Shown piece after piece: positions 1-10,859 of a stretch of DNA of 64,000 bases (its first letter is position 1; each line of letters opens with the position of its first letter). The notes below the pieces were generated by a model that saw only the letters and a program-made list of their open reading frames with translations, was not told where the DNA came from and searched no databases. The position numbers and the translations under genes are program-made. Origin of the DNA: Acetobacter okinawensis JCM 25146 (lineage in GTDB: Bacteria > Pseudomonadota > Alphaproteobacteria > Acetobacterales > Acetobacteraceae); assembly GCF_000613865.1 (NCBI RefSeq), contig NZ_BAJU01000008.1, positions 24,171 to 88,170 on the forward strand. Direction: 5' to 3'.

Positions 1-99
1 CTGATTTTTCACACGAGCAGTCACCCACACGCCCTTCCGTGTCCGAAACGCGTTATGACGCGCATACAGGTCGGGCTGAACCTGTGCTGCATTTTCCAT
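1..99 (-). CDS. Unidentified ORF, cut by the window edge
   Basis: An open frame starts at ATG (complement of 97-99) and runs to the left edge without a stop, giving the first 33 codons (begins MENAAQVQPDLYARH). I do not recognise the family. It lies downstream of proB on the same strand with a 95-bp gap. A G-rich stretch sits just before the ATG, but the ribosome site is not convincing. With so few residues it may be a real partial gene or chance. Confidence 0.35.
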   Translation of the reverse strand, partial: MENAAQVQPDLYARHNAFRTRKGVWVTARVKNQ

Positions 100-194
100 C
101 CCGCAACAGGCCGTAAGCTCTTGCGTGGGCTGTCGGGGTTTAGACCGGACCTCTGTTGGCCCGGTCTGTATTTGCTGGCTACCTGCGGGCTGGC

Positions 195-1325
195 TCAGAC
201 CATGACAAGGTCATCACGGTGGATCAGCTCGTCGCGCCCCTGCCAGCCCAGAATGCGTGCCGTCTCGCTTGACTGGTGGCCTGCTATGCGGCGGGCGTCA
301 TCCGCATCGTAGGCAGCAAGGCCGTGGGCAAGAATGCGCCCGCTGGCATCGACCACCTCAACCAGATCACCCTGTGTAAAATTACCCTGCACATGCAGGA
401 CCCCCGCAGGCAGCAGGGAGCCGCCTTTGCGCAACGCCTCGGCTGCGCCGTCATCCACCCTGATTTCGCCTGTGGGGTTCAGGCTTCCTGCAATCCACTG
501 CTTGCGGCCTGTGTGCCCGTTGCTATGGGGCAGGAACCACGAGCAGCGCGCACCATCCATAAGAGCCTGCAACGGGTGCAGGGGTTTGCCTATGGCAATG
601 GCCATGGCGCAACCCGAGCGCGTGGCAATGTTGGCCGCCAGCAGTTTGGTGCGCATGCCACCAGAGGAATAACCCGGAGGTGGCTCTCCCCCCATGGCTT
701 CTATTTCAGGGGTCAGGTGCTCAATGACCGGCAGGTGCTGGGCATCGGGGTTGGTGCGGGGGTCGGCTGTGTAGAGCCCATCAATATCGGAGAGCAGAAC
801 AAGCTGGTCGGCATCGGTCATCTGCGCCACGCGTGCGGCAAGGCGGTCGTTATCCCCAAAGCGGATCTCGGCCGTGGCAATGGTGTCGTTCTCGTTGATG
901 ACCGGCACACACCCTAGTTCCAGCAGGGTGTTCAGCGTTGCGCGGGCGTTCAGGTAGCGCTTGCGGTCTTCTGTATCTTCGGGGGTCAGCAGGAGCTGGG
1001 CTGCGGTTAGTCCGTGGGCGGAAAGCGCATGGCTCCACGCCTGCGCAAGGCTGATCTGGCCCACGGCTGCCGCGGCCTGTTTTTCCGCCAGCCGCAGGGG
1101 GCCACCTGTAAGGCCCAGCGTGTGGCGTGCCAGAGCAATAGCCCCGGAGGAGACAACACTGACAGCAACACCCTGCTTGCGCAAAACAGCTATATCTGCG
1201 GCAACGCTTGCCAGCCACTCCTGCCGTGGGGCCGCTTTTTGTGGGTCCACCACCAGAGCGCTGCCAATTTTGACAACCAGCCGTTTGGCACGCAGGAGGG
1301 AGGGGCGGGTACTGTGTGTGGTCAT
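195..1325 (-). CDS. proB: Glutamate 5-kinase (ProB) with PUA domain
   Basis: Phosphorylates L-glutamate to gamma-glutamyl phosphate, the first step of proline synthesis, in the cytosol. The 376-residue length matches the long form of the family: an amino-acid-kinase domain (about 1-265) followed by a PUA domain (about 285-370). Visible motifs are the N-terminal KIGSALV kinase loop, VSSGAIA near residue 60, INENDT near residue 147 and the GGM(R/T)TK segment near residue 220. It lies 56 bp downstream of obgE on the same strand, a pairing common in alphaproteobacteria, so co-transcription is likely. The reading frame is intact. Confidence 0.96.
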   Translation of the reverse strand: MTTHSTRPSLLRAKRLVVKIGSALVVDPQKAAPRQEWLASVAADIAVLRKQGVAVSVVSSGAIALARHTLGLTGGPLRLAEKQAAAAVGQISLAQAWSHALSAHGLTAAQLLLTPEDTEDRKRYLNARATLNTLLELGCVPVINENDTIATAEIRFGDNDRLAARVAQMTDADQLVLLSDIDGLYTADPRTNPDAQHLPVIEHLTPEIEAMGGEPPPGYSSGGMRTKLLAANIATRSGCAMAIAIGKPLHPLQALMDGARCSWFLPHSNGHTGRKQWIAGSLNPTGEIRVDDGAAEALRKGGSLLPAGVLHVQGNFTQGDLVEVVDASGRILAHGLAAYDADDARRIAGHQSSETARILGWQGRDELIHRDDLVMV

Positions 1326-1381
1326 GGGCTTATCCGTTGGGGGTATGCCCCCCTCCAGCTATGGCATTGTGGGGTATTGGC

Positions 1382-2467
<1,086 letters not shown>

Positions 2468-2502
2468 CTACGCTAAAACGTAGGCTGGAAAAACCAGCCT
2501 GC

Positions 2503-2772
2503 TTATTCGGCTGCGAGGGGCAGCGCGTCAACAGAAACGTGGACGCGGCCTTCTGCACGGCGTTCAAAACGCACGCTGCCGTCAACCAGAGCAAACAGTG
2601 TGTGGTCGCGGCCAACACCAACGCCAACGCCAGCCTTAACCTTTGTGCCGCGCTGACGAATGATGATGTTGCCAGCAATAACCTGCTCGCCACCAAACTT
2701 TTTTACACCAAGGCGGCGTCCGGCGCTATCGCGCCCGTTACGGGATGAACCGCCAGCTTTTTTTTGTGCCAT
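2503..2772 (-). CDS. rpmA: 50S ribosomal protein L27
   Basis: Large-subunit ribosomal protein whose N-terminus reaches toward the peptidyl-transferase centre. It is 89 residues long and opens with [16 protein letters not shown], then [11 protein letters not shown], the strongly conserved L27 signature. There is no N-terminal extension of the cleaved Firmicute type. It follows rplU by 49 bp on the same strand and is followed by a terminator. Confidence 0.98.
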   Translation of the reverse strand: MAQKKAGGSSRNGRDSAGRRLGVKKFGGEQVIAGNIIIRQRGTKVKAGVGVGVGRDHTLFALVDGSVRFERRAEGRVHVSVDALPLAAE

Positions 2773-2821
2773 GACCTAAGTCCTCCGTGGTCGTACCGGC
2801 CTGTTGTTCCCCTTGGGGAAA

Positions 2822-3136
2822 TCAGGCGGCGTTAATTTCCTGAATGCGCAGAACGGTAACCGGCTGACGGTGGCCGTTTTTGCGGCGGCTGTTCTGCCGA
2901 CGGCGCTTCTTGAAGATGATGACCTTCTTGAGGCGGTCCTGAGCGATAACGGTGGCCGTTACCTTTGCGCCAGCTACTGTGGGAGCACCAATGGTGGTGC
3001 CGCTCTCGCCACCAACGGCCAGAACGTCATCAAAGGTGATGGTGGAGCCGGCTTCGACTTCCAGCTTTTCAACCTTCAGCACCATGTTGGGCTCAACCCG
3101 GTACTGTTTGCCGCCAGTGCGGATAACTGCGAACAT
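2822..3136 (-). CDS. rplU: 50S ribosomal protein L21
   Basis: Large-subunit protein that binds 23S rRNA. I start it at the ATG at 3136 ([15 protein letters not shown]), the universal L21 start, giving 104 residues. An open extension to 3244 is not family-like. The C-terminal part has the [16 protein letters not shown] basic segment typical of L21. It is first in the rplU-rpmA pair. The 271 bp upstream, up to 3407, should carry its promoter; I see no other gene there. Confidence 0.97.
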   Translation of the reverse strand: MFAVIRTGGKQYRVEPNMVLKVEKLEVEAGSTITFDDVLAVGGESGTTIGAPTVAGAKVTATVIAQDRLKKVIIFKKRRRQNSRRKNGHRQPVTVLRIQEINAA

Positions 3137-3407
3137 AAACTGTCTCTCTTTCCGATCTCTTGACCCTCGCGGCACCTTGGGCACAGGCGAAAGATCAGCT
3201 CGCTTTTTATTCTTTGACCGTGACTTTGCACGGCATGCTTCCATCTGCGTGGATCAGCGGGGCTTTTACTGGCAGACTCGCCGCCACGTCAACAACGAAC
3301 TTGCGCGCATGCCACGGTTCTGGGCGCGTGAGGTGGTTTTGGCGGTCTGCGCCGTGCAGATTGGCCACACTCTGCCTGCCAGACATAGCCTTGCTGCACC
3401 TGCATGC

Positions 3408-4325
3408 TCAGGCCCGCGGTGGTATTTTGCGGGCCAGTTTTTTGACCTCACGCCACGCCTGCAACCCCAGCCCGTGCGCAGACAGGTTGGTGTATTTCAC
3501 ATCAATCAGGGTCACGTTGCCGGCGGCTGCAAGCGTATGCATGCCCTCTGTATAAGGGGCGTAGCTTGCGGGCCTGCGAATGGCCGCACCGGCGTGGGTT
3601 ATGACCTTCTGTGGGCTCAGTTCATCAAAAATCAGGGGGCGGATGGCCCCACCATAGGTGTGGGTGCAGTCCTGCACGGGCAGCACAACCTTGCCGCCGA
3701 CCACACAGGGGGTGCCGCCGGGGCGGGTGCTGGCGTTGTCCAGCCGTACGGGGTTGGTGGGGTGGCGCTGCCACGGGCCAAGCAGGCTGGGGGCGTAGGC
3801 AAGGTGGAGTTCACCCACAGGGGCGGCTGGGCGTCTGGCGGGTGTGTAGAACAGCCACCACAACCCGTCGTGGAAGAAGGGGGTTGCATCCACGGCAATA
3901 TCTTCCCCAAGGGGGATAACGGCCGCTTCCTCCCACTGGTCAGGAAAGTTGACGGCCCGATACAGCGTGAGCTTGCCTGAGTGGTGGGCCTCGGGGAGCA
4001 TCCATGTCTGCCCGTCTGCCTCAAAAACATAAGGGTAGGAGAGATGCCACGGAGTCTGGAGCGCCTTGCGCTGGTCCTGAAGGTTGAATGCCGCGTCATA
4101 GATAAAGACATCTATGGAACCCACGCGCACGCGGTGGTCGTAATCCTCCACGAACACATGCAGCCTGCCATCGCGCCATAGTCCGAACGGGTCTGCGCGG
4201 AAGCAGAAGCTACGCATGGGAGGGGTCCAGACAACAGGCAGCCCCTCAAGCGTGCCGCGCTCAAGAATGGCGGGCAGGGGGCTGTCGACAATACCAACGC
4301 GCCAGATGTCTTTTCGCAATCCCAT
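3408..4325 (-). CDS. Stand-alone GIPC-transferase N-terminal-like beta-propeller protein
   Basis: A 305-residue protein rich in W/Y/F-D-G motifs (RADPFGLWRDGRLHVFVED, SYPYVFEADG, DATPFFHDGLWWLFY, LAYAPSLLGPWQRHP). These are blade repeats of a five-bladed propeller like those in GH32/43/68 enzymes and in the N-terminal domain of plant glucosamine inositolphosphorylceramide transferase. In bacteria this domain is often fused to, or placed beside, formyltransferase or glycosyltransferase domains; here it stands alone. There is no signal peptide. It lies downstream of the flippase on the same strand at the edge of the polysaccharide locus, so a role in modifying or recognising the repeat unit is likely but not shown. 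Confidence 0.7.
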   Translation of the reverse strand: MGLRKDIWRVGIVDSPLPAILERGTLEGLPVVWTPPMRSFCFRADPFGLWRDGRLHVFVEDYDHRVRVGSIDVFIYDAAFNLQDQRKALQTPWHLSYPYVFEADGQTWMLPEAHHSGKLTLYRAVNFPDQWEEAAVIPLGEDIAVDATPFFHDGLWWLFYTPARRPAAPVGELHLAYAPSLLGPWQRHPTNPVRLDNASTRPGGTPCVVGGKVVLPVQDCTHTYGGAIRPLIFDELSPQKVITHAGAAIRRPASYAPYTEGMHTLAAAGNVTLIDVKYTNLSAHGLGLQAWREVKKLARKIPPRA

Positions 4326-4391
4326 GGTAGAGTGTTCCTTGCTTGTCGGGTCAGGTGTTGGGGCGACCTTGTGGAGGGCGGCGCAGTCTGC

Positions 4392-5735
4392 CTAGCCCGG
4401 CGTGGTCTGGCCTGTGGGCCGGGGCTGGACGACCTTGTGGTTGAGCTGGCGCAGGACGGGGAGCGCGCAGGCCACAAACATCATCAGCGAGGCCAGAAGT
4501 GTCTCCAGCGATGCGCCTTTGATGCCGCCAAACGCCATGAACACAAAAAGCAGCGGAAAATAAAGGCACATCACAATAATACGCCACCGCAGCAGAATGG
4601 AAACCTTGTCGATCATGACAAGGAATGGCTCCAGCGGGATCAGGCAGATATCCAGCAAGGAGCCGCCCACAAGCAGCAGGAGTATGGTCTGCTGTCCGGG
4701 CCAGACGTCATGCAGCATGTACGAAAACAGGCGGTTGCCAACTGTTGCTGTCAGCACAAGCGAGAGGGCTGAAAATGCAATGATAAGACCAAATATCTTG
4801 AATATAACGGTGCGGATGCCCTGCCAGTCCTGTGCATCCCTCAGGCGGATGAATTCGGGGTAGAGTGTTGGAATCATCAACTGCGCGGGTTTGGCTAGCC
4901 CGTTACTGATCTGGCGCGCCACTTTGTACACTGCGGCTTCGCTCGCACCCAGTCTGCCACCGATCAGTAGCGTGGCCCCTTGCGAGAAAAAGGATTCCAG
5001 AACCTGATTGACACTTGTCTTGATCGTATAGGGCCATATGCCCGTAATGCCTGACCTGCCCAGAATGATGTGGGAAAGGGAGGGAAAGCCCCCTGTCTGT
5101 TTTTTAACCAAGTATATCCCGGCGCAGCTACAGGACACAAACATGGTCAACTGGGTTAAGGACCAGACAAGTAGAAAGTAGCCAATACCCAAATGGTACA
5201 TAAAGCCAATACCGGTGCCACCCGTGCGCACGCAGGTTGTCAGGAACTCATAGACGGGCACAAGCTTAAAGCGGTTGCACAGCCGCAGCATGCCGGTTGA
5301 CCAGCCCGTGTTCATGAAAAAAATGGTCAGCATGCACAAGGCTGCATCAAGCTGGACCTGCGGGCTCCACCCCATAAAGGAGCCGCCCAGCAAGGCGACC
5401 CCCCCTAGGCCCGTAAGCACCCCAACCAGCCCGCTGATAAAATCAGCACGGATGCAGAAGGTGAGCACATCATAAAACCGGTCAAACTGTTTTTGTTCAA
5501 AATAACTGGTGCCGTAATGCAAAAGGGACTGCCACGATTGCAGGTGTGTGATGTCACACACCATGGATGCAAAGGTAATGACGAGCAGCATGACGCCAAA
5601 ATCCTGCAACCCCAGTGTCTGGGCTGCCCATGCAACATAGACAAAACTGCATACGGCGTTGACCACACGGCTGCCGATCAGGATTCCTGTATTTCCCAGA
5701 ATACGCATAAAAACAGAATTGTGGCTGTGGTCCAT
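4392..5735 (-). CDS. Polysaccharide/lipid-linked repeat-unit flippase (Wzx-like, MOP superfamily)
   Basis: A 447-residue integral membrane protein with about 12 hydrophobic segments spread over its length and an N-terminal NTGILIGSRVVNAVCSFVYV helix typical of the oligosaccharide flippase branch. It is expected to move undecaprenyl-linked glycan units across the inner membrane. It sits 66 bp upstream of the beta-propeller gene and is divergent from the glycosyltransferase genes, as in Wzx-dependent exopolysaccharide loci. I see no Wzy polymerase, Wza or Wzc in the window, so the system is incomplete here or continues elsewhere. The ATG at 5735 is the natural start. Confidence 0.85.
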   Translation of the reverse strand: MDHSHNSVFMRILGNTGILIGSRVVNAVCSFVYVAWAAQTLGLQDFGVMLLVITFASMVCDITHLQSWQSLLHYGTSYFEQKQFDRFYDVLTFCIRADFISGLVGVLTGLGGVALLGGSFMGWSPQVQLDAALCMLTIFFMNTGWSTGMLRLCNRFKLVPVYEFLTTCVRTGGTGIGFMYHLGIGYFLLVWSLTQLTMFVSCSCAGIYLVKKQTGGFPSLSHIILGRSGITGIWPYTIKTSVNQVLESFFSQGATLLIGGRLGASEAAVYKVARQISNGLAKPAQLMIPTLYPEFIRLRDAQDWQGIRTVIFKIFGLIIAFSALSLVLTATVGNRLFSYMLHDVWPGQQTILLLLVGGSLLDICLIPLEPFLVMIDKVSILLRWRIIVMCLYFPLLFVFMAFGGIKGASLETLLASLMMFVACALPVLRQLNHKVVQPRPTGQTTPG

Positions 5736-6144
5736 GCAATCTCACACATCAAAGGCCTGAAGCGCGGCTTTTACACCAATTGGGGGTGTGTGGAAAATAA
5801 GGCCCTGTCTGCATATTTATTGCTGATGTGGCATGTATGCTGTGCTAAAATACCTGAAAGATGAGGGTTCTGGTTAATTCAGATGTTTGTATCTTTAGGT
5901 ATAGGTGCAGTGTTTTTCTGATAAAATCGTGGAAAACATTTGTATATGTCGTGTCTATGCCTTTCATTTTGTGAAATATGAGTTGAATAGAGAGAATTAA
6001 AAATAAATTTAATTTCTCCAAGTAATGTTGCACTTGGCATGTGCTGAATATAGGTAGGTTTTCACTTTGTTATTCTATAAAAAAATTATCAATTGCACAT
6101 GTTTGAGACCAAACAGGCATTTTAGAAACCATCTGATAATAAAG
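5736..6144. other. AT-rich divergent intergenic region
   Basis: About 400 bp, markedly more AT-rich than the genes around it, between the flippase (minus) and the first glycosyltransferase (plus). It should hold both promoters. I see no convincing open reading frame, RNA gene or long inverted repeat. Confidence 0.5.
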
Positions 6145-7286
6145 ATGTCGGTAATGGAACGTTTTGCAAGCCAGAAACTGCTTAAAATAGGGGTTGTTCT
6201 TAGGGACTTCAGGCTTGGCGGCAGCGAGCGTGTTGCTATTGGCCTTGCTAATTACTGGTCCGGGCTTGGCTTTCTGGTCACGGTGTTTGTCGGGCGCAGT
6301 GAGGGGGAAATGCGTGATCTGCTTCGCCCGGAAATTGCCGTGCATTCCGCATCAGTCCCCACAACCGTCCCGGACAGGTTACTGGGCAAAAAAACAGCTT
6401 GGGCTGCACGGCGGCATTTTCGGGCTAATCCCGTGCAGGCATGTTATGTGCCGGGCAATGGTCACTGGCCCATTACCCGACGTCTGGCTCAACTGCCCAG
6501 ACGGGTCAGACCGACCCTTGTGTCGCAGGTCAGTTCTCCCATCTTCCGGCAGGGGCGTAGTCCGCTGTCGCAGTGGCTGTATAATGTACGCATGCGGTTT
6601 TTGCTGCGTGCAAGCGACCATGTTGTGGCCGTTAGCATGAACTGGCCAAAGACACCCGCACCGTGCTGACGGGCCGGGAGGTCAAGGTTATTCCCCTGCC
6701 CGTTGTGTGGGTGGAGCACGACCTTGTGCCTGTGCCAGAGAATGGTGATCTGAACATCCTGGCAGCAGGTAGGCTGGTGCCGGTCAAGGGGTTTGATGTG
6801 CTGATCGAAGCCATCGCCTTTGTGAAAAAACAGTGCCCAACCGTGCGCCTGATCATCTGTGGCGAGGGACCGGAACGCCCAAGGCTTGAAAGTCTGATAA
6901 GCACTCTGGGGTTACACGAGAACGTGGTGCTGGCGGGTTATGTCTCCTGCATCCGTCCATGGCTGGATGCGTGCCGTATGTTTGTCCTGTCTTCTTATGC
7001 AGAAAGTTATGGTGCTGTTCTGGTGGAGGCTCTGGCTGCAGGGCGGCAGATTGTCAGCACCCGCTGCACGCCTGCGCTACAGGACCTGATGCAGGCCCCA
7101 TGGGTGGGGGAAGCCGTGCCAGTGGGGGACCCGTGTGCTCTGGCGGATGCCATTGTGCGCCTGCAGGCCCAGCCAGCTCCGCCGTGTGAAAGGCTGGCTG
7201 AAACCGTGCGCTCTTTCCATCTGGCCCACGGTGGGGAGCATTATCTTTCCCTACTGGCGTCAGGCTCCGGAGGCCGGGCCGGGTAG
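6145..7286 (+). pseudogene. Family-4 glycosyltransferase, frameshifted near 6639
   Basis: Two adjoining frames together make one GT-B enzyme. The first (to about 6639) has the nucleotide-fold start KIGVVLRDFRLGGSER. The second has AAGRLVPVKGFD, CGEGPERPRLE, LAGYVSCIRPW and the donor-site stretch SYAESYGAVLVEAL. The closest relative in the window is the gene ending at 9640, which aligns end to end and runs straight through the break. Adding one G at 6639 (GG for G) gives the joined reading V-S-M-E-L-A-K-D-T. The start at 6145 is preferred; a second ATG at 6154 is possible. Probable exopolysaccharide assembly enzyme of unknown donor and acceptor. The break looks like a base-call error. Confidence 0.8.
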
Positions 7287-7438
7287 GTTGCGTGATCGTG
7301 TGGTGAATTTCTGCTGCGCGTGTAAAGGGGATTGGTTTATGCCGCTCCTTGGTGATAGTAAAACGCAGTCTTAATGACTGCATGTGCCTTGATCCTATGC
7401 GGGGTGCCTGCTGTTCGGGCGTATAGGGTTGGCATGAT

Positions 7439-8500
7439 ATGCGCGTAGGGTTTCTCATTCAGCACATCAATGGTCTGGGCGGGACAGAACGGACCGCCTG
7501 CGCTGTGATGAATGGGCTGGTCGAGCATACCAGCGTATCTTTGATCGAACTCTGGTCACAAGGCTCCGCTGCGTATGGGTTAGACCCCAGAGTGCAAACT
7601 GTCTCCCTTTTTACCAGACATATGCCCATGCTCAGCCACTGGGGGCGTCTGGTCTGGCAGTGTTACAGGCAGATCCGCGCCTTAAAGCTGGACGTGCTGG
7701 TGGTGGTGGAAAGTACGCATGCCCTGTACGGTGTTGCAGCCTGCCGTCTGGCGGGTATTCGCTGCGTTGTCTGGGAACATTTTAACTGCAACGTGGATAT
7801 GGGCAAACGCAAGCGCCGCTGGGGGCGGTGGATAGCGGCACGCTGGGCGGATGACATTGTAACCCTGACCAGCAGGGACATAGCCTTGTGGCGTCAGAAA
7901 CTGGCCCCAAAAGCCAGACTGGTCTGTATTCCCAACATGGTGCCTGCCCTACCACCTGTGCAATATGACCCGGACTCACGCCATGTTGTCGCTATTGGTC
8001 GACTTACGCACCAGAAGGGGTTTGACAGGCTTCTGGCCGCTTGGGAAAAAATTATAGAGGATCGGCGTTCTACGGGCTGGGTGTTGCAGATCATGGGATC
8101 TGGCCCAGAGCTGGACCAGTTACGAGGCAGGGCTGAATCGCTCGTACATGTAGATTTTCTGCCTGCGCGGAAAGATGTCAGCGCTGTTTATGCGCGCACT
8201 GGTATTCTGGTTTCCACATCACGGTATGAGGGGCTGCCCATGGTCATGCTGGAAGCGGAGGCCGCAGGAATACCGATTGTCGCCTTTGATTGTGAAACAG
8301 GGCCGGCTGAAATTATTGCGTCAGGTCAAACAGGTTTTCTTGTAACGCAGGATGATGCAGAGGGATTTGCCCATGCTGTTATTGAGTTGATGGGGGACCG
8401 AGACATGCGCATGCGTTTTTCCACCGCCGCCAAGGCGCGGTCCAATTTGTTTTCGCCCGATAAAATTATGGAAAAATGGAGATGTCTTCTTAAAGTTTAA
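7439..8500 (+). CDS. Family-4 glycosyltransferase
   Basis: A 353-residue GT-B protein of the GT4/RfaB type. The acceptor-side start MRVGFLIQHINGLGGTER has the G-G-T-E loop. The C-terminal half has AIGRLTHQKGFDRLL near residue 185, then GSGPELDQLR, and the donor-binding stretch SRYEGLPMVMLEAEAAGIP with its E-x7-E pattern near residue 270. Sugar donor and acceptor cannot be read from sequence. It lies between two paralogous glycosyltransferases on the same strand and probably adds one sugar of the same repeat unit. The ATG at 7439 starts directly at the first beta strand. Confidence 0.9.
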   Translation: MRVGFLIQHINGLGGTERTACAVMNGLVEHTSVSLIELWSQGSAAYGLDPRVQTVSLFTRHMPMLSHWGRLVWQCYRQIRALKLDVLVVVESTHALYGVAACRLAGIRCVVWEHFNCNVDMGKRKRRWGRWIAARWADDIVTLTSRDIALWRQKLAPKARLVCIPNMVPALPPVQYDPDSRHVVAIGRLTHQKGFDRLLAAWEKIIEDRRSTGWVLQIMGSGPELDQLRGRAESLVHVDFLPARKDVSAVYARTGILVSTSRYEGLPMVMLEAEAAGIPIVAFDCETGPAEIIASGQTGFLVTQDDAEGFAHAVIELMGDRDMRMRFSTAAKARSNLFSPDKIMEKWRCLLKV

Positions 8501-8551
8501 ACAGGGTATCATGGGTGAAGGTATGGGGGTACGGAACTGTCAAGCATTGGT

Positions 8552-9640
8552 GTGGTTATTCACGATTTCAAGTTCGGTGGCTCGGAGCGCATAGCCATCA
8601 GGCTTGCAAATTACTGGGCTGGTAACGGGTTTTCGGTAACAGTGTTCTGTGCCTCCGTTCAGGGGGAGATGCGTCATCTCCTCTGTGACAGTGTCAGGGT
8701 GGTCTGCACGTCTCCTGTCCTGTCACGCCATTATGGCAGCATGTACCAGCTTGCACGCAGGGCGCGGCGGTATTTTTCCGAAAACCCTGTGGATTTCTGC
8801 TATATTCCGGGTAATTACCATTGGCTTGTTACGCATGAGCTGGCCCGTCTGCCGGTCTCTTCGCGTCCTGTTCTTGTCTCCCAGATCAGTTCTCTTATTT
8901 ACAAACCCGGTCGCTCACGCTTCAGACAGATGTTGTTCAACCTGCGTATGCGCTACCTGCTGAGCAGGAGTGACCTTGTGGTCGCCATGGATCGCATGAG
9001 TGCGCGCCAGAGCAACGCCATTTTGCACAGAACAGACACGCTGCTCATACCGTTGCCTGCCTTGGACGCAACTGGGGCTCCTCCTACACCGCGCCCTGCA
9101 ACCCTGTCTGTTGTTGCCGCAGGGCGGCTGACTGAACAAAAAGGGTTTGATGATCTGGTCCGGGCGTTTGCACTGGTGCGGCGCGCGCTGCCACAGGCCC
9201 AACTGACCATCTGTGGCGAGGGGGAGGAAAGACCCGCGCTGGAGCAGCTTATACGCAGCTATGGGCTGGAGGATGCTGTAACGCTGGTGGGGTATGTGCA
9301 GAATATACGTCCGTATCTGGACAGGAACGCCATTTTTGTCCTCTCCTCCCGCCGGGAAGGGTATGGTGCAGTTCTGCTGGAAGCGCTGGAAGCCGGGCGT
9401 TATGTCGTGACAACGGATTGCACGCCAGCCGTGTACGATATTTTTGATGATGGTGTTTGTGGCAAGGTCGTGCCGCCCAACAGCCCGAAGGCTCTGGCCG
9501 AGGGGTTGGTTGAGGCTTTGCAGAATGGGCGCGATATTACCCATCTTGTCGGGGAGCGTGTGGCCCGTTTTCGGATCAATGTTGGTGCACAGATGTATAT
9601 TGCAGCAGTGGAAAGCAAACTGCACGCCCGTCGCGGGTAA
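8552..9640 (+). CDS. Family-4 glycosyltransferase, N-terminus uncertain
   Basis: GT-B enzyme with FGGSERIAIRLANYW, AAGRLTEQKGFDDL, CGEGEERPALEQL and SRREGYGAVLLEALEAGR; it is clearly a paralogue of the 6145-7286 gene. The open frame begins with GTG at 8552, which cuts into the first beta strand, has no ribosome site, and would lack the residues (S-I-G-V) that lie in frame just upstream. If the G5 run at 8525-8529 were G6, translation could begin at the ATG at 8511, which has AGGG four bases ahead, and read through into this frame. I therefore suspect a missing base and a true start at 8511. Confidence 0.85.
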   Translation: MVIHDFKFGGSERIAIRLANYWAGNGFSVTVFCASVQGEMRHLLCDSVRVVCTSPVLSRHYGSMYQLARRARRYFSENPVDFCYIPGNYHWLVTHELARLPVSSRPVLVSQISSLIYKPGRSRFRQMLFNLRMRYLLSRSDLVVAMDRMSARQSNAILHRTDTLLIPLPALDATGAPPTPRPATLSVVAAGRLTEQKGFDDLVRAFALVRRALPQAQLTICGEGEERPALEQLIRSYGLEDAVTLVGYVQNIRPYLDRNAIFVLSSRREGYGAVLLEALEAGRYVVTTDCTPAVYDIFDDGVCGKVVPPNSPKALAEGLVEALQNGRDITHLVGERVARFRINVGAQMYIAAVESKLHARRG

Positions 9641-9698
9641 AGAGTAACAGGCACCGTGCCAGTCGGTCCGTATTGCCATTGGAGGCTGTGCGGCGCTT

Positions 9699-10784
9699 TT
9701 AGCGGCTGTCTTTAACAATCTGTTCAACGCGGGCCAGTATGGTGCGCCCTGTCTGGTCAAAACGGGCCGCGCCAAAACGCTCGAGCACAGTGCTGCGCGC
9801 GCGCTGGCCCATGGCTGCCAGCTGCTCAGGCTGCCGGAGCAGTTCGTGCAGGGCAGATGTCAGGGCCTCCACATCCTGCGGAGGTACAATACGTCCGGTC
9901 TGGGGCGTGATTGTGGAGGGCATTTCCCCTGCTCTGGAGGCAATAACGGGCAGTCCAGCCAGCATGGCCTCGTGTGCGGCAAGGCAGAAGCCTTCCCACA
10001 GGGAGGGCTGCACATAAAGGTGCAACTGCGACAAAAACCCTGCCGGGTTTTTGACATGCCCTATAATCCGCACGGGCAGGTTGTCGCGCGCAATCAGTTT
10101 TTCCAGCTTGGGGCGTTCTTCTCCCTCGCCTGCAATCAAAACCTCAAATGGCGGCAGGTCGGGGAGGGATTGCAGTCTGGCAATGGCTGCGCACAGAATA
10201 TCATACCCTTTTACAGGGTGCAGACGGCCCAGTGCGCCAATACGCACGGTAGTTCCCGGCTGCCATGGAGTGGCCATGGGGAAAGACGCATCCGCCCGGA
10301 AGATGGGCCACTGCACAAGATGTTCGGGGGATACGCTCAGTGTCTGGCGTGTCTGCTCCGCCACGCATGAGGAATCTGCCACCCACAGCGCACTTCTGTT
10401 CCTGAAACGCCTGAGCAGAAAGGCATTAAAGGGCTTGAGGCGTGCTGAATGCTGCCAGCTTACAACCGGCACATGGTGCCATTGCCCCACAATCTGCCCC
10501 AGCAGCGTTGCCCGGCTAAGGGATGTCCATATGACATCGGGTTGGTAGGTGCGCATTTGTCTGTTCAGCCAGTACAGGGCTGGACCATGGTCTTTGCGTG
10601 TGCCGGGGCGGATATGCACATTCAGGCCTGCCTTGTGCATTGGCTCTACGGCCAGTCCGTCCCGGCGGGTCAGGGCAAATACTTCCACATGGTGCCCTGT
10701 CTCACGCATGACCTGCGTTATGGCTGGAACTGGCGAGGCCGCGCCGCCGCCTTCCACGGAGTTTATGACATATGCGATTTTCAT
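9699..10784 (-). CDS. Family-4 glycosyltransferase
   Basis: A 361-residue GT-B protein. It starts MKIAYVINSVEGGGAASPV, has GALGRLHPVKGYDIL near residue 180, AGEGEERPKLEKL, and the donor-site stretch SLWEGFCLAAHEAMLAGLP near residue 275. It is convergent with the preceding glycosyltransferase (58-bp gap) and lies 75 bp downstream of the glycerophosphotransferase-like gene on the same strand, so those two probably form an operon. The final sugar specificity is unknown. Confidence 0.9.
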   Translation of the reverse strand: MKIAYVINSVEGGGAASPVPAITQVMRETGHHVEVFALTRRDGLAVEPMHKAGLNVHIRPGTRKDHGPALYWLNRQMRTYQPDVIWTSLSRATLLGQIVGQWHHVPVVSWQHSARLKPFNAFLLRRFRNRSALWVADSSCVAEQTRQTLSVSPEHLVQWPIFRADASFPMATPWQPGTTVRIGALGRLHPVKGYDILCAAIARLQSLPDLPPFEVLIAGEGEERPKLEKLIARDNLPVRIIGHVKNPAGFLSQLHLYVQPSLWEGFCLAAHEAMLAGLPVIASRAGEMPSTITPQTGRIVPPQDVEALTSALHELLRQPEQLAAMGQRARSTVLERFGAARFDQTGRTILARVEQIVKDSR

Positions 10785-10859
10785 TATCGCCAGTTTTGCA
10801 CAAATCAGCCGAATAGGCGAGGGAGCATGCCCCCGTCATCCGTGCTGGTCAGCCAGACC

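Noticed and set aside
142..167. Terminator after proB (AGACCGG/CCGGTCT)
   Set aside because: Stem only 7 bp and no T-tract follows on the minus strand.
6630..6670. Programmed ribosomal frameshift in the first glycosyltransferase
   Set aside because: No slippery heptamer or following structure; the same single-base pattern recurs in unrelated genes, so an indel is simpler.
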